IMG/VR virus record: IMGVR_UViG_3300027747_000967
Location: 55,999-119,998 of that record
DNA: 64,000 nt
Source of the DNA: a virus
Reading direction: 5' to 3' (one strand)
The notes below the pieces were generated by a model. That model did no database searches. It saw only the letters and a list, made by a program, of their open reading frames with translations, and was not told where the DNA came from. This document shows positions 1 through 8,525 of the stretch, one piece after another. Each line of letters begins with the position of its first letter. Within the stretch, counting starts at the first letter, position 1. The translations under genes were made by a program, and so were the position numbers.

Positions 1-900
1 ATGTTTTTCAACAGCAGATAATTTATACTTACGATAAGCATCAGTTCTCAATAAATCATGTGCTTGTGAAACAGCATCATCATCATTTTTAGCAGTAATT
101 AAAGCCATACTTGCCCATTTATTTGTTTTTGGGTCGTCAAAGTGTGCAGCGTGTGTAATATTTGCTTCATCCAACTCAACATCTTCTTTAGACATTCTAT
201 CCATAACTCTGTGCAACCCATTTTCACGATTATTAGCTTTCCTTGATAAAGTATTTTGATATTGTTTTTCTCTATCCTTATCATCAAGCGGAGGTCTTTT
301 AGAGAAATCATTAATCATACCTAAATCTTGCATTGATTTTGCAGCATAAGAAGCTTGAGTTTTTTTGGAAATCTCATCAATCTGTTCAACTTCTTCTTTA
401 TTCAAATTGGATTTAATTTTATCCATCATCGCTTTCATTTGTTCGCCATGAGGTTTATCTTTAATACTATCCATAAACTTTTTATGCTCTTGGCTTCTTT
501 CATATGCAGCCTTTGCAAATTTTTCTTTGGCTGTTTTTCTTGCTTCTTGTATTCTAGTTTTAGTAGATTTAACAGGAGCAGTTTTAATTTCAGTATGTGC
601 GGACGTTCTGGATTTTAAATTTTTTAATCTTTCGGGTGTAGCATTGTCATCAACGGATTCTATTTGATGACTTTGTTGCCAGGATCTATACGCTGGAGAT
701 TTAGAAATAGATATCTTAGTGTCTCTTGCAACAAACTTAGGATTCATACCTTTTGATTTAAGGTATGCATCTAAACCTGCACTTTCTTCCAATTCATTTT
801 CTGCAATATTTGCTTTTGCTGACCATGGATCCATAGGGTTTACTCCAAAAGTAGGCCTTGACGGCTGAGGATTAATCTTAACTGTTTCTTTCTTTTTCAT
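1..900 (-). CDS. Modular basic virion-protein candidate, C-terminus cut by window edge
   Basis: The frame is open from an ATG at 900 to the window edge, giving 300 codons with no stop, so the gene continues beyond position 1. Its ATG overlaps the stop of the 900-2510 gene. The protein is rich in Lys, Asp and Glu. Near residue 40 it has NELEESAG, a fit to the T4 gp21 prohead-protease consensus (I/L-x-E then a small residue). Further in lies a module running from IDEISKKTQASYA through GLHRVMDR to VELDEA, which is also present in the 900-2510 protein. After VELDEA comes a new segment that is still open at the edge. I do not recognise an enzyme domain. The late-gene context and cleavage-like sites suggest a head-packaged protein, which is inference. 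Confidence 0.75.
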   Translation of the reverse strand, partial: MKKKETVKINPQPSRPTFGVNPMDPWSAKANIAENELEESAGLDAYLKSKGMNPKFVARDTKISISKSPAYRSWQQSHQIESVDDNATPERLKNLKSRTSAHTEIKTAPVKSTKTRIQEARKTAKEKFAKAAYERSQEHKKFMDSIKDKPHGEQMKAMMDKIKSNLNKEEVEQIDEISKKTQASYAAKSMQDLGMINDFSKRPPLDDKDREKQYQNTLSRKANNRENGLHRVMDRMSKEDVELDEANITHAAHFDDPKTNKWASMALITAKNDDDAVSQAHDLLRTDAYRKYKLSAVEKH

Positions 901-2510
901 TACATAGTATCTTTTTTAATCTTCTTAAAAGATTTTTTTGCTAAGTCTTTTGCACGACTCATTGGTGTATGTGTTGCACCAGACTTATCTTTTACATTAA
1001 CAGCTACTTTTTTCCATGGAGTTTCTTCTCTCCATTTACCAGTATCTTCCTCTTTAGCTTGAACAACTTTGGAAGCAAATGTATCAATTTCTTTATTACG
1101 TTGTTTTACTTCTTTAGAACGAATATGTTTTAATTCTGGTTTAACTTCTTCGTTTTTAACTTGCTTGTCTTTAGAAAAATAAGTATGTGGAGGAGTTGTT
1201 AATTTATCATCTAACTTAATATCTACAGGACCAGGGTTTGTTGAAACTTTTTGTTTTTCTTTTGTATCTACACCTTGGTCAACTACTTCAGGTTTAACTT
1301 CTCTTTCGCTTGTTTTTAAATCTACCTTATAACTTCTAAAAGAATTTAATTTAGCAAACTTGCCATCTCTGACACGACCACGGAGCATATCTACTGTCAA
1401 TAAATCTGCATCAGGATCTTTTTCTATACCAACTGCTTCATCCATTTCAACTTCTTCTTTCATCTTACCTGAACCAAAGTATTGACGACCTTTCATTAAA
1501 TCTTTAACGGTCTTTTTACGGTCAACAACATCAGCCATCTTTTTTGTTGGTGTAGTCTTTTTGTATGTAGCATCACCTTCTTCTAAATCTACTTCTTCTT
1601 TAGCCAATCTATCCATAACTCTGTGTAAACCTTTTTGACGGTTATAGGATGCTCTTGTTAAATTGTCAATAGTTTTTTCTTTTTCGTGGTCGGGATGTAT
1701 CGTGCCGTACATTTTTTGTTGTTGTAAAGCGCTTCTTACATGAGTAGTTTTGGCTAAATCTTGCATTGAGTTGCGAGCATAAGAAGCTTGAGTTTTTTTA
1801 GAAATCTCATCAATCTGTTCAACTTCTTCTTTTTCATTTAATACAAATTCATATGAACCATTCCATGTATCAGAAGAATCTTCTTTCATCGCTTGCTTTG
1901 TAGCAGTAGCATACATGACATTCTTATAGTTTTTACCATAACGCTGTTTGAAACCTGCCAAGCCTTTTTTCATTGACATAACAATCTTCTCACGCTTCTT
2001 CATTTGAGCGTCAGTCATTTCTTCACCCATATTATTATCTGTAAATACTGGTTCAGTACCTGTCGCTTTGTTTTCTTTAATATGTGTCAATAACTTATTT
2101 GCAAAAGAATCTTCACCAATTTTCTTTAATTCTTTTTTAGTTGGTGCTTTGATACCTTTTAAATCTTTTTTACTTGGACCTTTTTCAAAAGGATTTTTAT
2201 GTTGCACTTCATGTGCCTTTTTTGAACCATATCCAGAACCACCAAGAACTTTAGTACCTGTTGCAGTAGGAAGTTTTAATGAAGCTTCACTTGCGATTTC
2301 AATTGATTCTTTGTGAGATTTAGCAGTAACAGGATATTTTTTACCTTGAAACTCGAAGTGTGATTGATTTGCTCTCTTAGCGGCATGAGCAGCCTTATGA
2401 AAACCAGTTTCATCTAATTCTGGTTCAAGTAACATTCTCTTTTTTTCTTCTTCTAATACTTGATTAACTGCATCAATCATAGACTGGCTTATTTTATCTT
2501 TTGCAAACAT
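900..2510 (-). CDS. Modular lysine-rich protein with prohead-protease-like sites
   Basis: This is a 536-residue, highly charged protein. It is built from short segments separated by acidic linkers of the type KEEVE followed by I/L/M-x-E: IDE/I at 235, LEE/G at 311 and MDE/A at 358. Residues 236-311 form a module shared with the 1-900 protein (ISKKTQASYA...GLHRVMDR). Residues about 161-210 (EEMTDAQMKKREKIV...RYGKNYKNVMYATATKQAM) match a segment I recall in many marine T4-like phage proteins. There is no catalytic motif or membrane segment. It sits in a tight late operon with the flanking genes. A polyprotein cut inside the prohead, like T4 internal proteins, is the working idea; a structural scaffold or linker protein is the alternative. 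Confidence 0.75.
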   Translation of the reverse strand: MFAKDKISQSMIDAVNQVLEEEKKRMLLEPELDETGFHKAAHAAKRANQSHFEFQGKKYPVTAKSHKESIEIASEASLKLPTATGTKVLGGSGYGSKKAHEVQHKNPFEKGPSKKDLKGIKAPTKKELKKIGEDSFANKLLTHIKENKATGTEPVFTDNNMGEEMTDAQMKKREKIVMSMKKGLAGFKQRYGKNYKNVMYATATKQAMKEDSSDTWNGSYEFVLNEKEEVEQIDEISKKTQASYARNSMQDLAKTTHVRSALQQQKMYGTIHPDHEKEKTIDNLTRASYNRQKGLHRVMDRLAKEEVDLEEGDATYKKTTPTKKMADVVDRKKTVKDLMKGRQYFGSGKMKEEVEMDEAVGIEKDPDADLLTVDMLRGRVRDGKFAKLNSFRSYKVDLKTSEREVKPEVVDQGVDTKEKQKVSTNPGPVDIKLDDKLTTPPHTYFSKDKQVKNEEVKPELKHIRSKEVKQRNKEIDTFASKVVQAKEEDTGKWREETPWKKVAVNVKDKSGATHTPMSRAKDLAKKSFKKIKKDTM

Positions 2511-2524
2511 TTTATTCTCCTATT

Positions 2525-3535
2525 TTATCTGCATTTCCACTTGCGTAATGCGAGTGCTTTTCTTGTTGGTTCACCATTTGGTTTCTTCATTGCACCAGGC
2601 ATACCACCCATCCTAGCACAAAATGACTTTCTACGCTTAGCTGCTTTACTTCCTGGTTTTACTTTACCTGTAACTGCTTTCTTTAATGTAGAACCTGGAT
2701 TTTCTCTACGATATGATGCAATACCTTTTGCATTTAGTCCGCCTGTAGGATTCTTACCTTCTTTTCTACGCCAAGCGGCAGTCTCGTATAATTCTTCGTC
2801 TGAAACATCTTCAAGGTTTTCCCAAAGAATTTCAGGATCAATATTACTTTCTTCTGCAATACCGTTAACAACTTCTTCTAAAATGTCAAACAATTCTTCA
2901 ACATCATATTCTTCAACTTCTTCATCAATATCTTCAGCCGTCCATTTATAATAACTGTGTTTATTTAAATGAGCAAGGGCTTCTTTATGTTTGCCAGCAG
3001 CTACTAGATTTCCCACAGCTCTAGCATGGCTCACAGGAACATTATCACCTCCATGACCCCGTGGAAATATATTAGCTGGATGAAGTGCAGAGCGTTCACC
3101 ATGCACTTCATGATATAGTTTACCATTGTTTTTACCGACATTAAAGTGATAATGGTTTTTTGATTGGTCCTGCGCATGAAAAGATGCCAGTCTTGTTTCA
3201 ACCAATTTTTCAACTTCTTCTTTCATTTGCACAACAGAATGTAATTTATCTTGTTTACCATCTTTACGTTCTAATCTATTACCTTGAGCGTGTTTCTTTG
3301 CAGCATCTAAATTTCTATGAGTGAAATCCATATAATGCGTTACTTCATTGGTATCAGGATCGTGATAAGTTGCACGAAATTTATATGGATAGTGTTTTGC
3401 TTCTTCTAATTCAACTTCTTCTTCTTTTACACAAGAACCTTTTGAAAATGCTTTTTTACCAGGAACAGGTTTGTATCCTGACCAGCATCTACCTTTTTCT
3501 TCTAAGTATTCTTTAAATTCTTTAAATGTTCTCAT
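2525..3535 (-). CDS. DUF6321-like Cys-rich modular protein with CTS-like N-terminus
   Basis: A 336-residue protein whose N-terminus, MRTFKEFKEYLEE, resembles the short capsid-targeting leader of T4 internal proteins. It is followed by a Cys-containing patch (CWSGYKPVPGKK...KGSC, residues 18-35). Likely gp21-type sites are LEE/A at 45, LVE/T at 113 and LYE/T at 251. Each precedes a new basic segment. The C-terminal segment from 252 (AAWRRKEGKNPTGG...RRKSFCARM...LRKWKC) is the widespread phage domain I know as DUF6321, of unknown function. A very acidic stretch at 201-250 sits between segments. Its start overlaps the stop of the upstream gene by a few bases. The function is unknown; packaging in the head is inferred. 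Confidence 0.75.
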   Translation of the reverse strand: MRTFKEFKEYLEEKGRCWSGYKPVPGKKAFSKGSCVKEEEVELEEAKHYPYKFRATYHDPDTNEVTHYMDFTHRNLDAAKKHAQGNRLERKDGKQDKLHSVVQMKEEVEKLVETRLASFHAQDQSKNHYHFNVGKNNGKLYHEVHGERSALHPANIFPRGHGGDNVPVSHARAVGNLVAAGKHKEALAHLNKHSYYKWTAEDIDEEVEEYDVEELFDILEEVVNGIAEESNIDPEILWENLEDVSDEELYETAAWRRKEGKNPTGGLNAKGIASYRRENPGSTLKKAVTGKVKPGSKAAKRRKSFCARMGGMPGAMKKPNGEPTRKALALRKWKCR

Positions 3536-5376
3536 TTTTTTCCTTTAATCCAATCGTCAGGTATCTTACCATGTTTCTTTTTAAAATCGTTATGTAAATC
3601 TTTGCCGGTAATTCCATGTTTAACAGCAATTTTTTTCATTAAACTATCAATTGAATCATAACTATGACTATCTAACTTCTGTAAACCTTTTTCTAATTCT
3701 ACTACACAGTCCTCATTAAATTTCTTCTTACCTTTTTTCTTAATGATGACACCAACATTTCTATTTAAATCTTTATAGGTATCCATACCTTCTTTGTTGC
3801 TAGCACCACCTAAAACACCACCTAAACCAGATTCAACATCATTTTGAAAACCATTATATTCTTTAAATGTTCTCAACTTCTTCTTTTTAGGTACATCATA
3901 ATCACTACTTAAAGGATTTACAGAACCACCACCTGGCATTGCGTTACTAGCAGGACTTGCATTACTATATTCTACTGTCTCTCCCATGCCACCTAATCCA
4001 GCACCACCAGTTAATCCCGAACCATTAGTTCTCGTATTCCATTCTCCACCTAAACCAGTTGGTCTTACAGATTTAGGTTCTTTACCTGAAGTATCGCCAC
4101 CTTTTAATCTTTTCTTTTTATCATTATCATAATTAAAATTGGGTTCTTTAGGTAAAGGCAATGCTCTTAAAATAGGTTTACTTTCTGTCAATACACCCCT
4201 ATTCCTTTTCAACCATCCTTCTGCTACATCGGTAAATCTGTTGGAATCTAAAAAGAGGTTTGTATTTTCATATACTGTATGAATATCCTCTTCCTTGGTA
4301 TCTAGGTTTCCTGTGTTGTCAAAGCCTATAAATGTCTCAAAAATTTCATAAAAACTATTAATATTTTTTTGCGATTTATTCCATTTGTGATATCGAGCAG
4401 ATTCATTCATCATTTTAGACAATGATTCATTTCTTTGTTTACTAATTTCATTGGTTGTTCCAACAAAAATCATCATGGTTTCGTAACCAAGTTCTTCAAG
4501 TTCTTCTTTAATATAAGAAACTTTTTCATAATCGTCCGCAGGTCCATTAATGATTAGTGGGCTTCTTCTGCGAATTGACTCTCTACGATAATCGTTGGTT
4601 TTTTCGGATAGTTTTTGTTTATCACCAAGAAAATCAATAGCTTGCGTAAAATTAATTTCAGTCATTTTACTCTCAGCAATGGCTTCACGGATAATAATGT
4701 CTTTACCTGAACCTGGACCACCAGTTAGAAAGATTGCCTTGAATGAACCACGATATATTTGTTCATTTAATCCCATGCCTTTACGGACATCATGCATCAA
4801 TTCTTTTGTGTGTTCGTCAGAAACATGAGATGGAACACCTTCACGAAAGCCAGCGAAATTATTATTTTTTGCGTGTTCTCTCATTTTTGTAGCAGACATA
4901 CCTTCTGCACCTTCAGCGTCAGGGTCACGATGACCAGCAGACACAACACTTATCTTTTTGAACTTATAAAAACCGTGTTTACCTTTTACGTCATTGTATT
5001 TGTCCAATGTTGTTTGGAATTCTTTAACACGGTCAGAACCAGCAACTACGATTAGATGGTCATGTCCTTTATTATAAAGTCTGGTAGCATGATGAAAAAT
5101 AGAAGGTTCTTCGGAACTAGAAGATTCAAAATTTGTACCAGGAGAATATCTTCTTAAATGTTTAATTTTTTGTTTGGCAGACAAAGGATTCTTTTTTGTA
5201 TCTTGTGAATGTGATACAATAATATGATGTGGTGCATGATTTTTTTCTGCAACTTCTCTTATTTTATGAATTAACTTTAAATGACCAGTAGTAGGAGGAT
5301 TCATACGACCAAACGCCATCACCACAGGATTATGTGTTTTTTCTATTTCTTCATATAATTCTAAAAATGATTTCAT
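3532..5376 (-). CDS. Cytidylyltransferase-like domain fused to P-loop kinase-like domain
   Basis: A 614-residue fusion. Residues about 16-200 are a nucleotidyltransferase of the HxGH superfamily, with FGRMNPPTTGHLKL near residue 22 and the closing motif MSATKMREHA near 160. Residues about 213-360 form a P-loop domain with Walker A GGPGSGKD, resembling a small-molecule or nucleic-acid kinase. The last 200 residues are Gly-rich and low complexity with no recognised fold. The N-terminus MKSFLELYEE resembles a capsid-targeting leader with an LYE/E site. The domain pair suggests NAD, CDP-sugar or nucleotide metabolism, but the substrate cannot be read from sequence. Cytidylyltransferase-like genes of this type are common in marine T4-like phages. 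Confidence 0.8.
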   Translation of the reverse strand: MKSFLELYEEIEKTHNPVVMAFGRMNPPTTGHLKLIHKIREVAEKNHAPHHIIVSHSQDTKKNPLSAKQKIKHLRRYSPGTNFESSSSEEPSIFHHATRLYNKGHDHLIVVAGSDRVKEFQTTLDKYNDVKGKHGFYKFKKISVVSAGHRDPDAEGAEGMSATKMREHAKNNNFAGFREGVPSHVSDEHTKELMHDVRKGMGLNEQIYRGSFKAIFLTGGPGSGKDIIIREAIAESKMTEINFTQAIDFLGDKQKLSEKTNDYRRESIRRRSPLIINGPADDYEKVSYIKEELEELGYETMMIFVGTTNEISKQRNESLSKMMNESARYHKWNKSQKNINSFYEIFETFIGFDNTGNLDTKEEDIHTVYENTNLFLDSNRFTDVAEGWLKRNRGVLTESKPILRALPLPKEPNFNYDNDKKKRLKGGDTSGKEPKSVRPTGLGGEWNTRTNGSGLTGGAGLGGMGETVEYSNASPASNAMPGGGSVNPLSSDYDVPKKKKLRTFKEYNGFQNDVESGLGGVLGGASNKEGMDTYKDLNRNVGVIIKKKGKKKFNEDCVVELEKGLQKLDSHSYDSIDSLMKKIAVKHGITGKDLHNDFKKKHGKIPDDWIKGKK

Positions 5377-6380
5377 TCGTCTATCGTTTTCTTAAAATTG
5401 ATACCTTTATGGCCTAATGTTTTGGCCATTGCTTGTAAGTGTTCATCTTCATCTAAATCAACATGACTTTTTTCCAAATGTTTTACTTTAAACATCACCA
5501 TTCTTTTCATAGGATCGCCAGTTTTTTGATAAACTCTGAATTGTCCTTTACCTTTTGCTTCAGGTAATCCGTGGCCAGTTGCATCTTTTTTTCCTACTTT
5601 ATAAGTACCGTGTTTACCAACTTGCAAAACATGGACATGATGGTCTTTTAAATATCCGTTTGCTGGGTCCAAATTTTCATGTTCAAATAAAACATCTTTA
5701 GCTCTTTTGACATTTTCATTGGGCATATGATGTTTATTCATATGTTCTAAGATACCTTTTGCTTCAATATGTTTTGCATAAGTAGGCCTATTCGCCTTAT
5801 TCTTTTCGGGCATATGCCAACCGCCTTTGTTTTTATCATAGGCAATCGTCAATTGACCAAATGCGGCTGTTTTACCAATTTTTGTTTCACCTTGTAACAC
5901 TTTTTTATCTCCAACTTCTCTTTCACTATGAACTCTACCTTTATGTTTCTGTCCGGTTTTTTTATTAATTAAATTAAAATCATTACCAGCAGAAAAACCA
6001 GCGGCTTCTCCGTGCATCAAACCATGTTTTTTTAATCTTTCAACAAATTGTTTTTCATAATCAAAACCTTTATTAGCTTTTTGTTCACCAGGTTTAACAA
6101 TTTTATTTGCAGGTATTAAAGTTTTCTTTTTTGTAACATTATCGGTAGCATGAACAAATAATTTACCGTCATATCTTTCTGCTTTATGTAATATTAAATC
6201 AGCGCCTGCAGGAACATCTTTATGACCTACGCCTAGTTTATGAGTAGGCGTTTTACTATTCAAATGAGGTGTAACATATTGTTTTTCGTGTCTTTCTGTG
6301 TCAAATCCAGTTGCAGCAATATATCCTCTCGATTCAAGAATTAAATCTTCATAGAGAATATATTCTTTAAAATTAAACAT
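5373..6380 (-). CDS. Unknown basic protein, possible PD-(D/E)XK nuclease
   Basis: A 335-residue Lys/His-rich protein that I do not recognise by name. Residues about 125-190 read FDYEKQFVERLKKHGL, then SAGNDFNL, then GETKIGKTAAFGQL. The spacing of E, D and ExK resembles a PD-(D/E)XK nuclease core; this is a suggestion from motif order only. The N-terminus MFNFKEYILYEDLILESRG carries two gp21-type sites (LYE/D, ILE/S), and another possible one lies near the C-terminus (LDE/D). Start and stop abut the neighbouring genes. Late expression with the rest of the set is likely from the promoter at 7602. Confidence 0.7.
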   Translation of the reverse strand: MFNFKEYILYEDLILESRGYIAATGFDTERHEKQYVTPHLNSKTPTHKLGVGHKDVPAGADLILHKAERYDGKLFVHATDNVTKKKTLIPANKIVKPGEQKANKGFDYEKQFVERLKKHGLMHGEAAGFSAGNDFNLINKKTGQKHKGRVHSEREVGDKKVLQGETKIGKTAAFGQLTIAYDKNKGGWHMPEKNKANRPTYAKHIEAKGILEHMNKHHMPNENVKRAKDVLFEHENLDPANGYLKDHHVHVLQVGKHGTYKVGKKDATGHGLPEAKGKGQFRVYQKTGDPMKRMVMFKVKHLEKSHVDLDEDEHLQAMAKTLGHKGINFKKTIDE

Positions 6381-6383
6381 TTA

Positions 6384-7559
6384 CTATCTCACCTTTAATA
6401 AATTTGCACGAGCAAATTCGGCTCGGTTGACTAATTTTGTAGGCTCGCCTGCATGATTGACTACAAAACCTTCTGGTTTACTTCTTTTACCTGCAATATG
6501 GTGGTCTAATCCACCTTCATGTTGTTCTAAATTTTTAACTAAAATATTTTTAGCTTGTTGTAAGTGGTGATGCATATTTAATAAATTTTCATAATGGTCT
6601 TTATTTTTTTCTATATGGTCAGTATGCATTTTTGCTTCTTGTTTTTTTCTTGATTGAGCCGCAGGCGTTTTTAATTTAGCAATAGCTTTATTATATTTTT
6701 CTTGTATATGGTTTGATAAACCTTCAGCGGAAGGTTTTTCACCTGTTCTTACTGTTTGATTTATATAGGTTCCTAGTTGACCAGATTCACCACGATGTGG
6801 TTCGGTTGCCTTATACATTTCACCTTTATGTTCATCATGTATTGCTTTTGCGGCATTCATATGATTATTAAATTCTTCTTGGTCTTTTTCTGAGTAGTGT
6901 ATCTGACTAGTATCGTGTTCTGCGGATTTAGTCCAAACATCCGGATGTTGTTTGAAGTTATGTAAATCTGGATGAGGATCAGCAGACATACTATCAATTG
7001 TTTTTCCGTGATATTGTTGGTGAATAACAACACCCATTTTTGCTTTACGAACTTTATCTGCTTCTTCGCCTTTTGCGGTATAACGAATTGTGTTAGGAGT
7101 AAAAGAGACACCCCCATCCGATTCTTCTTTATCACCTTCTGAAAACATCATATCGCCTTGATATACACCAGACTTGGGTGACATCTTTTTAAGATGTTTA
7201 AGTGCTGAATGTAATTTTTCTACAAGGCCAGGAGCGTGTCCGTGATTTTTAACAATATCTGCGTGAGTATAGTTGATTTTAGGATTTTTATTGAAAGCAG
7301 ATTTCGAAGCAACAAAAAATTTACCTGTTTCTGGATGATGACCAAATACAATAGATGGAGAACCATCATACTTCATAGTTAAAGCGGTACTTTTACTTCC
7401 AGATTTAATGTGTTCGTGTGTTTGACTTAAAGCGTTATATGTATGTGTAAAACCTTTTGAGCCATATAATAAAGGTCTATCTTCAGCATGGTCTATATGC
7501 TTAAGTTTTTGACCTTCTTCTTCGGCCTCTTCTTTTATGAATACTAAAAATGGTTTCAT
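6384..7559 (-). CDS. DUF6267-like protein with DNA/RNA-ligase-type motifs
   Basis: A 391-residue protein and the first gene behind the late promoter at 7602-7609. It begins MKPFLVFIKEEAEEEGQKLKHIDHAED. It carries KYDGSPSI (residues about 63-70), matching nucleotidyltransferase motif I (KxDG) of ATP-dependent ligases and capping enzymes. VYQGDMMF could be motif III, and PEGFVVNHAGEPTKLV near the C-terminus fits motifs IV and V. I recall the family as DUF6267 in cyanophages and relatives. It may be a ligase-like enzyme that acts on nucleic acid or another acceptor; the acceptor is unknown. The leader resembles a capsid-targeting sequence with an IKE/E site. Confidence 0.75.
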   Translation of the reverse strand: MKPFLVFIKEEAEEEGQKLKHIDHAEDRPLLYGSKGFTHTYNALSQTHEHIKSGSKSTALTMKYDGSPSIVFGHHPETGKFFVASKSAFNKNPKINYTHADIVKNHGHAPGLVEKLHSALKHLKKMSPKSGVYQGDMMFSEGDKEESDGGVSFTPNTIRYTAKGEEADKVRKAKMGVVIHQQYHGKTIDSMSADPHPDLHNFKQHPDVWTKSAEHDTSQIHYSEKDQEEFNNHMNAAKAIHDEHKGEMYKATEPHRGESGQLGTYINQTVRTGEKPSAEGLSNHIQEKYNKAIAKLKTPAAQSRKKQEAKMHTDHIEKNKDHYENLLNMHHHLQQAKNILVKNLEQHEGGLDHHIAGKRSKPEGFVVNHAGEPTKLVNRAEFARANLLKVR

Positions 7560-7601
7560 TAATTACCTCATGGATTGCAACACACTTTGGTTGCCATGAT
7601 G

Positions 7602-7609
7602 TATTTATA
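7602..7609 (-). promoter_or_regulatory. T4-type late promoter (TATAAATA)
   Basis: The exact T4 late promoter octamer TATAAATA reads toward the 6384-7559 gene, 43 bases ahead of its ATG. It is the only recognisable promoter for the six overlapping or abutting genes down to position 1. T4 late promoters are used by gp55-programmed RNA polymerase, and gp55 is encoded in this window. Confidence 0.75.
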
Positions 7610-7635
7610 CAACTTTTGATTTCATATAACCGAAC

Positions 7636-7660
7636 TTTACAAAAATTCGGTTAAATATAT
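7636..7660 (-). terminator. Hairpin after the sugar island
   Basis: On the minus strand AACCGAA pairs with TTCGGTT around an 11-base loop, in the gap after the 7692-8525 gene and before the late promoter. There is no clean U-tract, so it may be a weak terminator or an RNA-stability hairpin. Confidence 0.45.
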
Positions 7661-7691
7661 AGAGAGAAGTTTGAGCTTAAATTATTGGGTT

Positions 7692-8525
7692 TTATACCAG
7701 TAATTCAATCATCTTTGACATAGGATATTGAGGTTCATATCCTAATTTTTTGATTTTTTTGATGTCTAGTATCATATCTTTTGCTTGAACAATACTATGA
7801 AATCTAGGTGTTGGTATACTATTAAAAGATGAAGAAGAATTTGTCATTTCCTTAACCTTCAACATTACGTCCATCAAACGAATACCTTCACCGTTCGCTA
7901 GGTTGTAGATTTCATTCTTTTTTCCAGAATTTAGAATAAGGTTGATACCAGACACGACATCATCTACATAAATGTAATCTCTATACACTTCACCACCCTC
8001 ATATAGATTGATGGGATTACCTTGTTTAACTTCATTAATCATATATTGTAAAGCATTCTTCTTAGCAGACGCCTTGCCATCTGATTTACCTACCACATTA
8101 CCTAAACGAATAATACGATAAGGTATTTCAAATGTTTTACAATAAGAAATGAGTAATTGTTCAGCTGCTCGTTTGGTAATTGAATAGAACCCTCTAGGGT
8201 CACAACCATAGGTTTCTTTAGCAGGTAGTTTAACGTCACCATAGACAAACCAAGAACTAATAAAGTTAAATGTAATATCTTTACCTTTACAAGACTCTAG
8301 TACTTTAATTAAAGTCGTAAGATTGGTTTCAATGTCAAGATAAGGGTTAGTGTGAACATTATAATTATCAATAGTAGATATAAAGTATAAAACATCCGTA
8401 ACTCCTTCCTTTGCTTTCACTTCATAGTCATTTCTTTCATTAACCCAAAGATATCCATCTGTCAATTCTACATAACGAGAACCTATAAAACCTTTACCTC
8501 CAAAAACATTGATTAATCGTTCCAT
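7692..8525 (-). CDS. NAD-dependent sugar epimerase/dehydratase (SDR family)
   Basis: A 277-residue extended short-chain dehydrogenase. The nucleotide-binding motif GGKGFIG is at residues 9-15 and the catalytic YSITK is near residue 133, with the downstream RDYIYVDDVVSG signature of sugar-nucleotide epimerases and reductases. It overlaps the 3' side of the RfbH-like gene by a few bases. That pairing suggests it reduces or epimerises the product of the 3-dehydrase step of a deoxysugar pathway, as in CDP-3,6-dideoxyhexose synthesis. The exact substrate is not readable; a UDP-sugar epimerase role is possible. Confidence 0.88.
   Translation of the reverse strand: MERLINVFGGKGFIGSRYVELTDGYLWVNERNDYEVKAKEGVTDVLYFISTIDNYNVHTNPYLDIETNLTTLIKVLESCKGKDITFNFISSWFVYGDVKLPAKETYGCDPRGFYSITKRAAEQLLISYCKTFEIPYRIIRLGNVVGKSDGKASAKKNALQYMINEVKQGNPINLYEGGEVYRDYIYVDDVVSGINLILNSGKKNEIYNLANGEGIRLMDVMLKVKEMTNSSSSFNSIPTPRFHSIVQAKDMILDIKKIKKLGYEPQYPMSKMIELLV

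Noticed and set aside
2460-2951. Plus-strand frames of 80-160 residues in 2068-2951
   Set aside because: They are antisense to Lys/Glu-rich genes, which give long shadow frames rich in Ser, Phe and Leu.
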